Source: Botrimarina colliarenosi
GTDB taxonomy: Bacteria; Planctomycetota; Planctomycetia; Pirellulales; Lacipirellulaceae
Length of the DNA: 64,000 nucleotides
Direction: 5' to 3'
Assembly: GCF_007859955.1 (NCBI RefSeq)
Contig: NZ_SJPR01000001.1
Location: forward strand, 389,806-453,805
Shown: in pieces, positions 16,871 through 25,000 of the stretch
How positions within the stretch are numbered: the first letter of the stretch is position 1
Layout: the number at the start of each line of letters is the position of its first letter
The notes under the pieces: generated by a model
The model's input: the letters and a program-made list of their open reading frames with translations, nothing else
What the model was told of the DNA's origin: nothing
The model's database searches: none
Translations under genes and position numbers: made by a program

Positions 16871-17535
16871 ACGATCCTTTTTCGTAGCTGCCGCTTCCAA
16901 CTATCTGAAAGCGTCCCCACCGCGGCAAGTTCCGCCGTCGCTTTGCGATCGTCTTTTAGCTCGTACATCACTTGGTTGGCGCGGGCGATGGTCCAGTCGG
17001 GGAGCGGGCGGGCGCTGCGTTCGATGGCGTCGCCGGCGGTAACCGTTCCTTCGGTGACGACCCGCAGGTACCAGCCGGTGTAGCCGTTTTGCTGGACCCA
17101 GAGGGTGAGCTGCTTGGTCCTCCAGCGGCGGGCCAACTTCCAGCATGGCTGACGGGGCTGGCTGACTTCGAACTCAGCGTCGCCGATCCGCCAACGGTCC
17201 CCCAGGCAGACATCCTCTTCTATTAAGCCGGCAACCGAAAAGTTTTCGCCGAACGCCGCGGCGCCTAAGGTTGGTTCCTCCAGTCGCTCGCGCCAGTACG
17301 GCCAGTGCTCGGCCGAGTAGACACAGACCGCCTTGTCGACTCCGCCGTGCACCGCGGTCTCCTCGACGCCGTCGCCGACGAGACCGAGCCCCGTGGCTTG
17401 GATCGGGCCCGCGACCGGTTGCTTAAAGAACGCGGTCCGCCACGGCTTGTCGCTCGTGTCGCCAACGGTCGGCGCCAGTTCTTGCGGCTGGCCAATCTGG
17501 ATCGATTGAAGGGTCGGCGACACGGCGTCTTCCAT
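16867..17535 (-). CDS. MOSC domain protein (YiiM-like)
   Basis: A 222-residue stand-alone MOSC protein. The segment VHGGVDKAVCVYSAEHWPYW, then FGENFSVAGLIEEDVCLGD, then SQPRQPCWKLARR with the invariant Cys131, is diagnostic of the YiiM type. MOSC domains bind molybdenum cofactor through that Cys; YiiM of E. coli makes the pathway detoxifying 6-N-hydroxylaminopurine work. Its stop overlaps the start of the small membrane protein gene by 4 bp. A terminator on the same strand separates it from the upstream PEP-CTERM gene. Confidence 0.92.
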   Translation of the reverse strand: MEDAVSPTLQSIQIGQPQELAPTVGDTSDKPWRTAFFKQPVAGPIQATGLGLVGDGVEETAVHGGVDKAVCVYSAEHWPYWRERLEEPTLGAAAFGENFSVAGLIEEDVCLGDRWRIGDAEFEVSQPRQPCWKLARRWRTKQLTLWVQQNGYTGWYLRVVTEGTVTAGDAIERSARPLPDWTIARANQVMYELKDDRKATAELAAVGTLSDSWKRQLRKRIV

Positions 17536-17584
17536 CGCTTTAGCAGGTTTCTTGGAGGCGACGAACGGGCCCTAACATCCCACG

Positions 17585-17618
17585 AAAAAAGCCGCCGCGG
17601 GAGACCCCACGGCGGCTT
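17585..17618 (-). terminator. Rho-independent terminator after PEP-CTERM gene
   Basis: On the minus strand a 9-bp stem AAGCCGCCG / CGGCGGCTT with an 11-nt loop is followed by TTTTTT (the A-run at 17585-17590 on the plus strand). It lies 34 bp past the stop of the minus-strand gene ending at 17652 and before the MOSC gene, so it ends the PEP-CTERM transcript. Confidence 0.88.
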
Positions 17619-17651
17619 CGAGAAGTTTGATATTTGATATCGTCGCGACGC

Positions 17652-18302
17652 TCAGCGACGGCGACGCGCCAGCGGCGCCAACCCGACGAGAGCGAGCAAA
17701 GCGGTGGTCGGCTCGGGAATGCGGACGTAGTTGAAGTTCACGTCATCGACGTACACGGTTTGATTGAGTGCGCCGCCGAAGCTCTGGATCGCGTAGACAA
17801 GGCGGGCCGTGTCGGCGCCGGCCGGGATCGTGTCCGCGATGATGAACTCTTCGTAACCGCTGCCGGCCGGCGAGGCGGTGAGCTGAGTCCGAGAAACCTC
17901 AACGTTACCCACGGAGTCACGCCACTCGATGCGGTACTCGCTACCACCGGTCGTGCCGACCGACTGGTGCCAGCCGCTGAACCACGCGTCCGCGCCGGCG
18001 AGGGCCGGCCCGAAGTAGACGTCTTGGAACGCGCCGGCAAACAAGTTGGTGTCCGGACCGATGTTCATCTCCAACGACTGGGCGCCGGTCCGCGGGCTGG
18101 TGGTCGTGAAGTCGCTCGTTGAACTCAACCCGGCGGAGAAACCTTCCCAGGTCCCAATGAACGGAGCGCCATCCGTCGTGATCGTTCCTTCGAAGCTTGG
18201 GTCGATCAGTTGGTTCGGATTGTCGAGATGCGCTGCCTGGGCCGTCGCGTTGGCAAACAGAGCAACCGCGAGGGTTGCTGAAAAGAGAACGAGAGATTTC
18301 AT
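17652..18302 (-). CDS. PEP-CTERM sorting domain protein
   Basis: A 216-residue exported protein. The signal peptide is about residues 1-23 (MKSLVLFSATLAVALFANAT). The mature part is a beta-rich carbohydrate-binding-like region (GTWEGFSAG, WFSGWHQSVG). The C-terminus is a PEP-CTERM anchor: IPEPTTALLALVGLA followed by LARRRR. Such tails are recognised by an exosortase for surface sorting; none is encoded in this window. GTG 18305 directly precedes ATG 18302, which is taken as the start. A terminator follows the gene. Confidence 0.9.
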   Translation of the reverse strand: MKSLVLFSATLAVALFANATAQAAHLDNPNQLIDPSFEGTITTDGAPFIGTWEGFSAGLSSTSDFTTTSPRTGAQSLEMNIGPDTNLFAGAFQDVYFGPALAGADAWFSGWHQSVGTTGGSEYRIEWRDSVGNVEVSRTQLTASPAGSGYEEFIIADTIPAGADTARLVYAIQSFGGALNQTVYVDDVNFNYVRIPEPTTALLALVGLAPLARRRR

Positions 18303-18530
18303 CACGAGGCTTCCTCAGACGGGGTGAAAAGAAGGAGGGAAGAGATTGAGGCGGAAACACGGGAATCCTGCAACCGCTTTCAATGCCCTGTCAGCGTAGG
18401 GGCGTCTCGACCCCTTGGTCAATTGTTTACCGGGCGTTTTGACTAAATACCCCAGTAACTGTTACATGGATGGGGGCTCTCCAAACAACCGTGGAAGCTA
18501 CCTCTGGCCACGGGCTACCCCAGCAACAGG

Positions 18531-19343
18531 CTACCCCAGCAATAGAGCCTTCGTGGCGACTCCGATATCCGCCTGCCGCATCAGCGACTCGCCCACCAGC
18601 ATCGCGTCGATGCCCGCCCCGCGGAGTCGCTGGGCGTCGGCGTGGGTTTTGACGCCGCTCTCGCCAACGAAGACCACTTCGGGCGGCACTTCCGCCCGGA
18701 GGCGGATGCAGTGCTCTAGGTCGACCTTCATGGTGTGCAGATTACGGTTGTTGACCCCCACGAGCGTCGGCCCGCACGCCAACACCGCCGGCAGGTTGGC
18801 CGGGTCGTAGAGCTCCACGAGGGCCGTCATGCCCAGCTCGTTGGCGAGGGCGTGCAGATCCGCCAGTTCGGCCGGGGCGAGACACTCGGCGATCAGCAGC
18901 ACCGCGTCGGCTCCGGCGACGCGGGCTTCGACCAATTGGTGCTCGTCGATCAGAAAGTCCTTGCGGAGCACCGGCAGATCGACCGCCGCCCGGACCGCCC
19001 GCAAGTAATCGAGCGAGCCCTGGAAATGGGGCTCATCGGTCAGACAGCTGAGGCAGCTGGCGCCGCAAGCGGCGTAGGTCTGGGCGATAGCGACCGCGTC
19101 GAAATCGGCGCGGATCAGGCCGGCGGAGGGGCTCGCCTTCTTTACCTCGGCGATCAGCTTGATCGGGCCGCCCCCCCCCGTTTGGGTTGGCGCCGGCCGG
19201 TCGGCAGCCAGCGGCGCCAGGTAGTCACGCACCGGCGGGGCGTCCGCCAGGGCGGCGCGCAGCTCGACTAGCGGCCGTTCGGCGCGGGCCAGTGCGACTT
19301 CCTGTCGCTTCACGGCGACGATCTTGTCCAGTACCGTCGGCAT
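18531..19343 (-). CDS. trpC: indole-3-glycerol phosphate synthase
   Basis: A 270-residue TIM-barrel enzyme that closes the indole ring from CdRP in tryptophan synthesis. Visible landmarks are LIAEVKKASPSAGLI (catalytic Lys of the SPS strand), LSCLTDEPHFQGSL, LRKDFLIDEHQ, LVGVNNRNLHT and VGESGVKTHAD. Family length and order are normal. The first few bases upstream are a GGAAGTGGGAAGT-type repeat shared, inverted, with the fumC leader. No other trp gene is adjacent, consistent with scattered trp genes in planctomycetes. Confidence 0.96.
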   Translation of the reverse strand: MPTVLDKIVAVKRQEVALARAERPLVELRAALADAPPVRDYLAPLAADRPAPTQTGGGGPIKLIAEVKKASPSAGLIRADFDAVAIAQTYAACGASCLSCLTDEPHFQGSLDYLRAVRAAVDLPVLRKDFLIDEHQLVEARVAGADAVLLIAECLAPAELADLHALANELGMTALVELYDPANLPAVLACGPTLVGVNNRNLHTMKVDLEHCIRLRAEVPPEVVFVGESGVKTHADAQRLRGAGIDAMLVGESLMRQADIGVATKALLLG

Positions 19344-19350
19344 ATCTCGA

Positions 19351-19545
19351 AGTCGGAAGTGGGAAGTTGGAAGTCGGAGAAATAGCCGGCCAAAGGCGAC
19401 TCGCGGCCGACTGCAATCACACGATATCGCTGCCGAATCGGCGTTTCGCCGGTCTGACAGACCCCCTACTATCCCTTCCGGATTGTCGCGCCGCTAGCGG
19501 CTGCTGGGCATTCCCACTACCCCCCCTTCCGACTTCCCACTTCCA
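19351..19545. repeat. inverted GGAAGTGGGAAGT repeats in the trpC/fumC divergent spacer
   Basis: The spacer between the divergent trpC and fumC genes is bounded by 19354-19373 (CGGAAGTGGGAAGTTGGAAG) and 19526-19545, which is nearly its reverse complement (18 of 20). The right arm ends exactly one base before the fumC ATG. The same ACTTCCC motif forms the seven-copy array at 48321-48369. The spacer must also hold both promoters; none is clear. Confidence 0.7.
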
Positions 19546-21003
19546 ATGACGAACGCCGCCACGCGCACCGAGCGCGACACGATGGGCGAAATGCAGGTCC
19601 CCGCGGACGCCCTCTACGGGGCGTCGACAGCGCGGGCGGTCGAGAATTTCCCGGTCGCCAACCGGCCCCTCCCACCGGCGGTGATCCACGCCTTCGGCCA
19701 CCTCAAGGCGGCCTGCGCCGAGGCGAACAAGGGGCTCGGCAAGCTCGACGCCAAGATCGCCAACGCGATCATCGCCGCGGCCGACGAGGTCGCCCAGGGG
19801 AAACACGACGCCCAGTTCCCGGTCGACGTCTATCAGACCGGCTCGGGAACTAGCACGAACATGAATGCCAACGAGGTGATCGCCGCGTTGGCCAACGACA
19901 AGTTGGGTCTCGGCCTGACGACAAAGGCCGACGGCGGCGTCCACCCGAACGACCACGTCAACATGGGGCAGTCGAGCAACGACACCTTCCCCACAGCGAT
20001 GTGCATCGCGGCGACGATGGCGCTCGGCCCGCTGATGACGGCGCTCGACCGCCTCGAGGACGACCTGGCGCAGAAGGCTGATCAGTGGGACGGCATCGTC
20101 AAGATCGGCCGCACCCACTTGATGGACGCCACGCCGATCCGCGTCGGGCAGGTCTTCTCGGGCTACGCCTCGCAGATCGCGGGCGCCGCCGAGCAAGCCG
20201 CGACGGCCCACATGGTGACCCGCTCGAACCTGCCGATCGGCGGCACGGCGGTCGGCACCGGCATCAACGCCCACCCCGAGTTCGCCGGCCGCGTCGCCGC
20301 GGCGTTGACCGAACGGCTCGGCCTCGCGGGCGAAGACGACGACGAAGACGACATCGATGACGGCGGCTTCCTCGAAGCGGCCGACCATGCCGAGGCGCAA
20401 GCCGCCAAGGACGACTTCGTCGAGGCGCACGCCTGCCTGAAGACGATTGCGGTGGCCCTCTCAAAGATCGCTAACGACATCCGCTGGCTCGGCAGCGGCC
20501 CGCGCTGCGGCGTCGGCGAGCTGATCCTGCCGGCGATCCAGCCCGGCAGCTCGATCATGCCGGGCAAGGTGAACCCTGTTATCTGTGAGAGCGCGATCCA
20601 GGTCGCCTGCCGCGTTATCGGCAACGACGCGACCGTCACGATGGCGGGCATGGGCGGCATCGGTTCGATCTTCGAACTCAACGTCGCGATGCCGGTGATG
20701 ATCGACGCCTTCCTGGAATCGACGTCGCTGCTCACCAACGTCTCGAATGTCTTTGTCGATAAGCTGTTGACGGGCCTCGAGGTGAACGAGACGCGTTGCG
20801 CCGAGCTGCTCGACGCGTCGCTGATGACGATCACGGCGCTCGCGCCGGAGGTCGGCTACGAGAAGTGCGCCGCCCTCGCCAAGCAGGCCCACAAAGAGAA
20901 CAAAACAATCAAGCAGCTGGTGGGAGAGCTCGAGCTCATGCCCGCCGAGCGCCTTGAAGAGCTGATGGACTACGACCGCATGACCCGCCCCGACGTGGTC
21001 TGA
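19546..21003 (+). CDS. fumC: class II fumarate hydratase, with acidic insertion
   Basis: A 485-residue fumarase C that interconverts fumarate and malate in the TCA cycle. The opening RTERDTMGEMQVPADALYGA, the TGSGTSTNMNANEV loop, the QSSNDTFPTAM segment and the signature GSSIMPGKVNPVICES (catalytic SS loop at residues 335-336) are all intact. Relative to the usual ~465 residues it is longer, mainly because of an Asp/Glu-rich insertion around residues 262-275 (GEDDDEDDIDDGG) in the central helical domain. The start codon follows an inverted repeat with no clear ribosome binding site. Confidence 0.95.
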   Translation: MTNAATRTERDTMGEMQVPADALYGASTARAVENFPVANRPLPPAVIHAFGHLKAACAEANKGLGKLDAKIANAIIAAADEVAQGKHDAQFPVDVYQTGSGTSTNMNANEVIAALANDKLGLGLTTKADGGVHPNDHVNMGQSSNDTFPTAMCIAATMALGPLMTALDRLEDDLAQKADQWDGIVKIGRTHLMDATPIRVGQVFSGYASQIAGAAEQAATAHMVTRSNLPIGGTAVGTGINAHPEFAGRVAAALTERLGLAGEDDDEDDIDDGGFLEAADHAEAQAAKDDFVEAHACLKTIAVALSKIANDIRWLGSGPRCGVGELILPAIQPGSSIMPGKVNPVICESAIQVACRVIGNDATVTMAGMGGIGSIFELNVAMPVMIDAFLESTSLLTNVSNVFVDKLLTGLEVNETRCAELLDASLMTITALAPEVGYEKCAALAKQAHKENKTIKQLVGELELMPAERLEELMDYDRMTRPDVV

Positions 21004-21047
21004 AGCGGTCGCAATCAACCAACGACTAACCCAACCCTCGGCGTCGC

Positions 21048-22289
21048 ATGGATGCGTGCCTGAAACCCCTCGCCGACACCGCCACCGTCCTGGTGCTGGG
21101 GTGGGCGTTATGCGCCGCGGCAGTCGCCGAGGACGCCATCCGCCTGCCGGCTTGGGTCGAGTCGACCGACGACTCCGCGGCGGTTGAACAAACGGTCTAC
21201 GAGGCCGCGCCAAGACCGCTGGTGAAGCCCGCGTCGCCGGCTCGGGAGCTCCCGCCGCCCCGCTTGTTGGCGACCGAGGGATTCGCCGACGACGACGCCC
21301 GTCGGGTGAGGCAGCTCGAGCACGCGGCGAACGGGGCGACGACGATCCACACGCTCACCCGTCTGCTGCGACGTTACGAAGAGACGATCGCCGCGTTCGG
21401 AGAGGCGACCGACCCCTCCCTGCGCGAGCAGGCCAATCGCGTTGGCAGCTGGGCGCACCACGCCCGGGCGAGGCTTTACACACAAGTAGGGAAGGCGGAG
21501 GCGTCGCTGATCGACCTCCGATCGGCGACCGACGCCAACCCCGCCAACGCCGCCGCGTGGCACGACCTGGCGGTCGCGCTGGCCGAAACCGGCGAAACGA
21601 AGGCCGCCCTCGACGCCCTCGACCGGACCCTGCGGATCGACCCCGCGTCGAACGCCGCCCGCCAGAACCGCGCCTCGCTAAGGCTCCAGGCCGGCGACCC
21701 CGAAGCCGCCGTCTCCGACTGCGACGCGGCGTTGGCGTCGGCGCCAGAAGGAGCCGCGGAGCGGGCGGACGTGCTGCTCTTACGAGGCGTCGCGTTGCAC
21801 ACGATGGGGCGGCTCCGTGAGGCGGCCGCCGACCTCGACGAATCGTTGCGCCTCGAGCCGCAACTCGCCGCTTGCCGAACCGCCCGCGGCCACGTCTACG
21901 CCGAGGCGGGCTACTACCAGCAGGCGATTACGGATTATCGCGACTCACTCGACGCCGACCCCACCAGCGTGGAGGCTTACCGCTCGCTGGCCTGGGTGCT
22001 GGCGACCTGTCCCGAGCGTTCGCTGCGCGACCCGGCGATGGCGATCGAAGCCGCCTGGCGGGCCCGTCGCGTCCTCGGACGTGACGACTTCTTGACGCTC
22101 GACGCGAGCGCCGCGGCCCACGCCGCGGCCGGCGAGTTCGCCGAAGCAATCCGGCTGCAGCAGCGCGCCATCCTGATGGCGCCGCAGTCGGCGGATGAGT
22201 CGGCTACTGCCGAGGCGCAACAGCGTCTGCGGCTCTACGAGGCGGGTCGCGCCTACATAGCAGTCGGCCCCGCCACGCTCCGACGCTAA
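21048..22289 (+). CDS. TPR repeat protein, exported (paralog 1)
   Basis: A 413-residue protein with a hydrophobic N-terminus (TATVLVLGWALCAAAVAEDA) that looks like a signal peptide, followed by about six tetratricopeptide units from residue ~140 (for example AWHDLAVALAETGETKAALD and YRSLAWVLATCPERSLRD). TPRs form protein-binding superhelices; the partner is unknown. Its C-terminal part resembles that of the next protein (YRxLAWxxATCP, LTLDxxAAxxAAAGxF), so the pair arose by duplication. It starts 44 bp after fumC on the same strand. Confidence 0.82.
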   Translation: MDACLKPLADTATVLVLGWALCAAAVAEDAIRLPAWVESTDDSAAVEQTVYEAAPRPLVKPASPARELPPPRLLATEGFADDDARRVRQLEHAANGATTIHTLTRLLRRYEETIAAFGEATDPSLREQANRVGSWAHHARARLYTQVGKAEASLIDLRSATDANPANAAAWHDLAVALAETGETKAALDALDRTLRIDPASNAARQNRASLRLQAGDPEAAVSDCDAALASAPEGAAERADVLLLRGVALHTMGRLREAAADLDESLRLEPQLAACRTARGHVYAEAGYYQQAITDYRDSLDADPTSVEAYRSLAWVLATCPERSLRDPAMAIEAAWRARRVLGRDDFLTLDASAAAHAAAGEFAEAIRLQQRAILMAPQSADESATAEAQQRLRLYEAGRAYIAVGPATLRR

Positions 22290-22300
22290 AGCCCCACGAT

Positions 22301-22465
22301 GTTCCCCCTCCCTTTCAGGGAGGGGTTAGGGGAGGGTCGGCGGCGTCCGTAGGCTCCCATCTTCCTGGCCTGGGGATTCATTGGCACAGGCGAGCGTCCC
22401 GAGTTGGCGCCCCGGGTTGGGGAGTGGTTTACCCTCCCCTAGCCCCTCCCTAGTAGGGAGAGGGA
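22301..22465. repeat. C-rich palindromic element, copy 1 of 3
   Basis: Left arm 22301-22338 (GTTCCCCCTCCCTTTCAGGG and on) and right arm 22430-22465 are imperfect reverse complements. Each arm is itself a small hairpin, CCCCTCCC..AGGGAGGGG, next to TAGGGGAGGG. Two more copies lie at 51517-51615 and 56737-56867. The element fills most of the spacer between the two TPR genes. Confidence 0.85.
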
Positions 22466-22631
22466 CCTCTACGCCCTGGCGGTCTGGGCGGACTTTTCCG
22501 GATTTGCCGATTTTCCGGCCTGTTTCGGTTACGTCGGCGGCCGGTCGAGGTCGATGAGAACGGCATCGCTGAGTTCCGCGCTGGGGCTTGGTCTTTCGCT
22601 GCTGCTACTCCGACTCGAGGAACGTGCCGCC

Positions 22632-24887
22632 ATGCTCAGGCGCCAACCGCTACTCTTGACCGGCTGCCTTCTTGGATCGATGGGAATCGCCGCCAACGCG
22701 GCCGAACCCACCGGCGTCGCCTTCGCGGGCGACTTGCAGTCGATTGACCGCGCTATGCTCGATGCCGCGCAGCTGCCGCTGCCGTCGGTCGCGTCGGGCC
22801 CGGTGCTTACGCCCCGCACCGCACCGCAAAGCGCTGCGACGTCCGCGATGGGACGCCCCGCGCCGGTCGTGCCCGCCGCCTACGCGGCCGAGATGCGGCC
22901 TCGCACCAGCGACCAACCCGAAACCAAGCCCTCGTTCTTCAGCCGGCTGAAGCCGAGCTGGCTGTTCAGCAAGAGCGAGCCCGAGCAGCCGGCGGTCGAT
23001 CCGTTCGCCGCCGCCATCCAAGACGCCCGGATCCAGACCGTCGGCGCCGCGACGCAGCGTCGTGACGAAGGGGTCGAGCGGATCCCGTCCTACGTCCAGC
23101 AAGGCGCGCCGCGGCCCGCCGCCAACTTTCAGACTCAGCAAGGGCAAGCCTCGCGGGCCGGGTCGCCCGCGTTGAAGCCGATCGCCGCGGGTTCGAAGCC
23201 CACTCGCAACGGCGGCGTCGCCGTGCGGAGCGGGGGCGGTCCGAAGCGTGGCCTGCTCTCCGGCCTATGGGGCTCGGACGACGCCGCCGAATCGCCGGCC
23301 GTCATGCCGAAACCGCAAGCACGTCGCCCGTCGACTTCGACGGCGTCAACGGCTCCCGTGGCGCCGACCCGCATCGCCCAGGCGCCCGCCACGGCGCCCC
23401 GTCCGATGGCCTACGCCCCTTCATCCGCGACGCCGTTGCCGTCGAACGATTCGCGGTCGCTCGCCTCGTCGGGCGTCGTGATGATCAGCGACGACGCCGG
23501 CGCGTCCGCGTCGCCGGCCGGCCGCAAGCCGTCGCCGATCGCGATGGTATCGCCCGAGAAGCCGCTGCCGACGACGAGCAGCAAATCGACGCCGAAGCCG
23601 ATGCATCTCACCAGCACGCCGCAGGTGACGACGCTCGAGAACCAGTTCGCCAAGGCGCAAGGTCCTCTGGCGACACCCGCCTCAACCCAGCCGCCTCACG
23701 CCCAGCTGCCTTCTTCCGAAGACGCCAAGGTGGTGAGCAAGCCAGCCTCCGCGCCGGTTGTCGTCTCACTGCCGCCGAACCCGATGCCTGCCCCGCTGCA
23801 GCAGGCCGCGGCGGAGCCAGTCGCCGCGGCGGCAACGCCGGCCCCGGCCACTTACGCCACGACGTCGCCCAGCCGTACGGAGCAGGCGTCACCGTCGGAC
23901 GAAACCAGCGAACGCGCCAAAGCCTTGCTCGCCGAAGCGCACCAACTCGCCGCCACCGCCGCGACCGCCGAGGACTACTCCGGCGTGCTGCAACGTTGCC
24001 GCTACGTGTTGGCGATCGACAACTCGGAGCAAGCCGTCGCCTACGCCAATCAGCTCGCCGGTTGGGCGCTCTGCAAGCGGGGCGAGGTCCTCGAGGACGC
24101 CGACCGATTCGCCGAGGCCAAGACCGACTACCAAGACGCCCTCCACTGCGACGCCGAGTGCTGGCGCGCCGAGCACGCCCTGGGCGTGTTGGCGGCCCGC
24201 GAAGGGAACAACGAGGAAGCCTTGCGGCGGTTCAACCGCACGCTGCTGCTGAACCCTGAGTTCGCCAAGTCGTACTCGAACCGCGCCGCCCTCGCGGTGC
24301 AGAACGGCGATTACGAGTCCGCCCTCCGCGACTACCAGCTGGCGATCGAGATCGACCCCGACCTCGAAGCCGCTCACACCGGCCGCGGCCGCGTGTGCCA
24401 CTTGCTCGGCCTGCTCGACGAGGGGCTCCGTCACCTCGACGCCGCCGAACTGCTGTCGCCCGACGACGCGATGATCGCCACCGGCCGCGGCGACGTGCTG
24501 GTCGACCTCGGACGCTATGGCCAAGCGAAGGCCGCCTACGAACGGGCGATCGCCCTCGATCCCCAGCAGCCGGCCGCCTACCGCAACCTCGCTTGGATGC
24601 AGGCGACCTGCCCCGTGGACGAGTTTCGCGACGGCGCCGCCGCGGTCGTTAACGTCCAGCAGGCGGAAGAGCTCGCCGGCGGGGCCGACGACCTGACGCT
24701 CGACACCAAGGCCGCCGCGCTCGCCGCCGCGGGCCGCTTCGACGAAGCCGCTGCGGTGCAGCAGCAAGCGATCGACGCCGCCCCCACGGCCGACGCCGCT
24801 TACAGCGAGCGGCTGGCGATGTACCGGCAGGGGACGTCGTTCACCAGCCAACCGGTCGCCGTCCGCCAAGCAACGTACCTGAAGTAG
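22632..24887 (+). CDS. TPR repeat protein with long Pro/Ala-rich region (paralog 2)
   Basis: About 751 residues. The signal-like start is MLRRQPLLLTGCLLGSMGIA. A low-complexity Pro/Ser/Ala region fills roughly residues 40-430, with short ordered islands such as KPSFFSRLKPSWLFSKS. The C-terminal ~300 residues form about seven TPRs (for example AEHALGVLAAREGNNEEALR and YRNLAWMQATCP). A longer in-frame start at 22554 exists, but the ATG at 22632 gives a better signal peptide and has a GAGG 12 nt upstream. The C-terminal TPRs match the upstream paralog. A shared terminator follows. Confidence 0.82.
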   Translation: MLRRQPLLLTGCLLGSMGIAANAAEPTGVAFAGDLQSIDRAMLDAAQLPLPSVASGPVLTPRTAPQSAATSAMGRPAPVVPAAYAAEMRPRTSDQPETKPSFFSRLKPSWLFSKSEPEQPAVDPFAAAIQDARIQTVGAATQRRDEGVERIPSYVQQGAPRPAANFQTQQGQASRAGSPALKPIAAGSKPTRNGGVAVRSGGGPKRGLLSGLWGSDDAAESPAVMPKPQARRPSTSTASTAPVAPTRIAQAPATAPRPMAYAPSSATPLPSNDSRSLASSGVVMISDDAGASASPAGRKPSPIAMVSPEKPLPTTSSKSTPKPMHLTSTPQVTTLENQFAKAQGPLATPASTQPPHAQLPSSEDAKVVSKPASAPVVVSLPPNPMPAPLQQAAAEPVAAAATPAPATYATTSPSRTEQASPSDETSERAKALLAEAHQLAATAATAEDYSGVLQRCRYVLAIDNSEQAVAYANQLAGWALCKRGEVLEDADRFAEAKTDYQDALHCDAECWRAEHALGVLAAREGNNEEALRRFNRTLLLNPEFAKSYSNRAALAVQNGDYESALRDYQLAIEIDPDLEAAHTGRGRVCHLLGLLDEGLRHLDAAELLSPDDAMIATGRGDVLVDLGRYGQAKAAYERAIALDPQQPAAYRNLAWMQATCPVDEFRDGAAAVVNVQQAEELAGGADDLTLDTKAAALAAAGRFDEAAAVQQQAIDAAPTADAAYSERLAMYRQGTSFTSQPVAVRQATYLK

Positions 24888-24965
24888 TCGGCGACAACGC
24901 CCACTACCAACCGATGAGAGCCGCCCGCCGAAGCCTGAGCGGGCGGACAGAGAAGGGGGGAAGCG

Positions 24966-24998
24966 AAGGCCCGGTCACCGCAAGGCGACCGGGCCTTT
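24966..24998. terminator. bidirectional terminator between convergent genes
   Basis: The stem GGCCCGGTC (24968-24976) / GACCGGGCC (24987-24995) with a 10-nt loop is extended by AA/TT and followed on the plus strand by TTTCGTTATTT. It ends the TPR gene (stop at 24887). It starts 3 bp past the stop codon of the minus-strand PEP-CTERM gene at 25001 and probably ends that transcript too, although the T-run there is poor. Confidence 0.8.
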
Positions 24999-25000
24999 CG

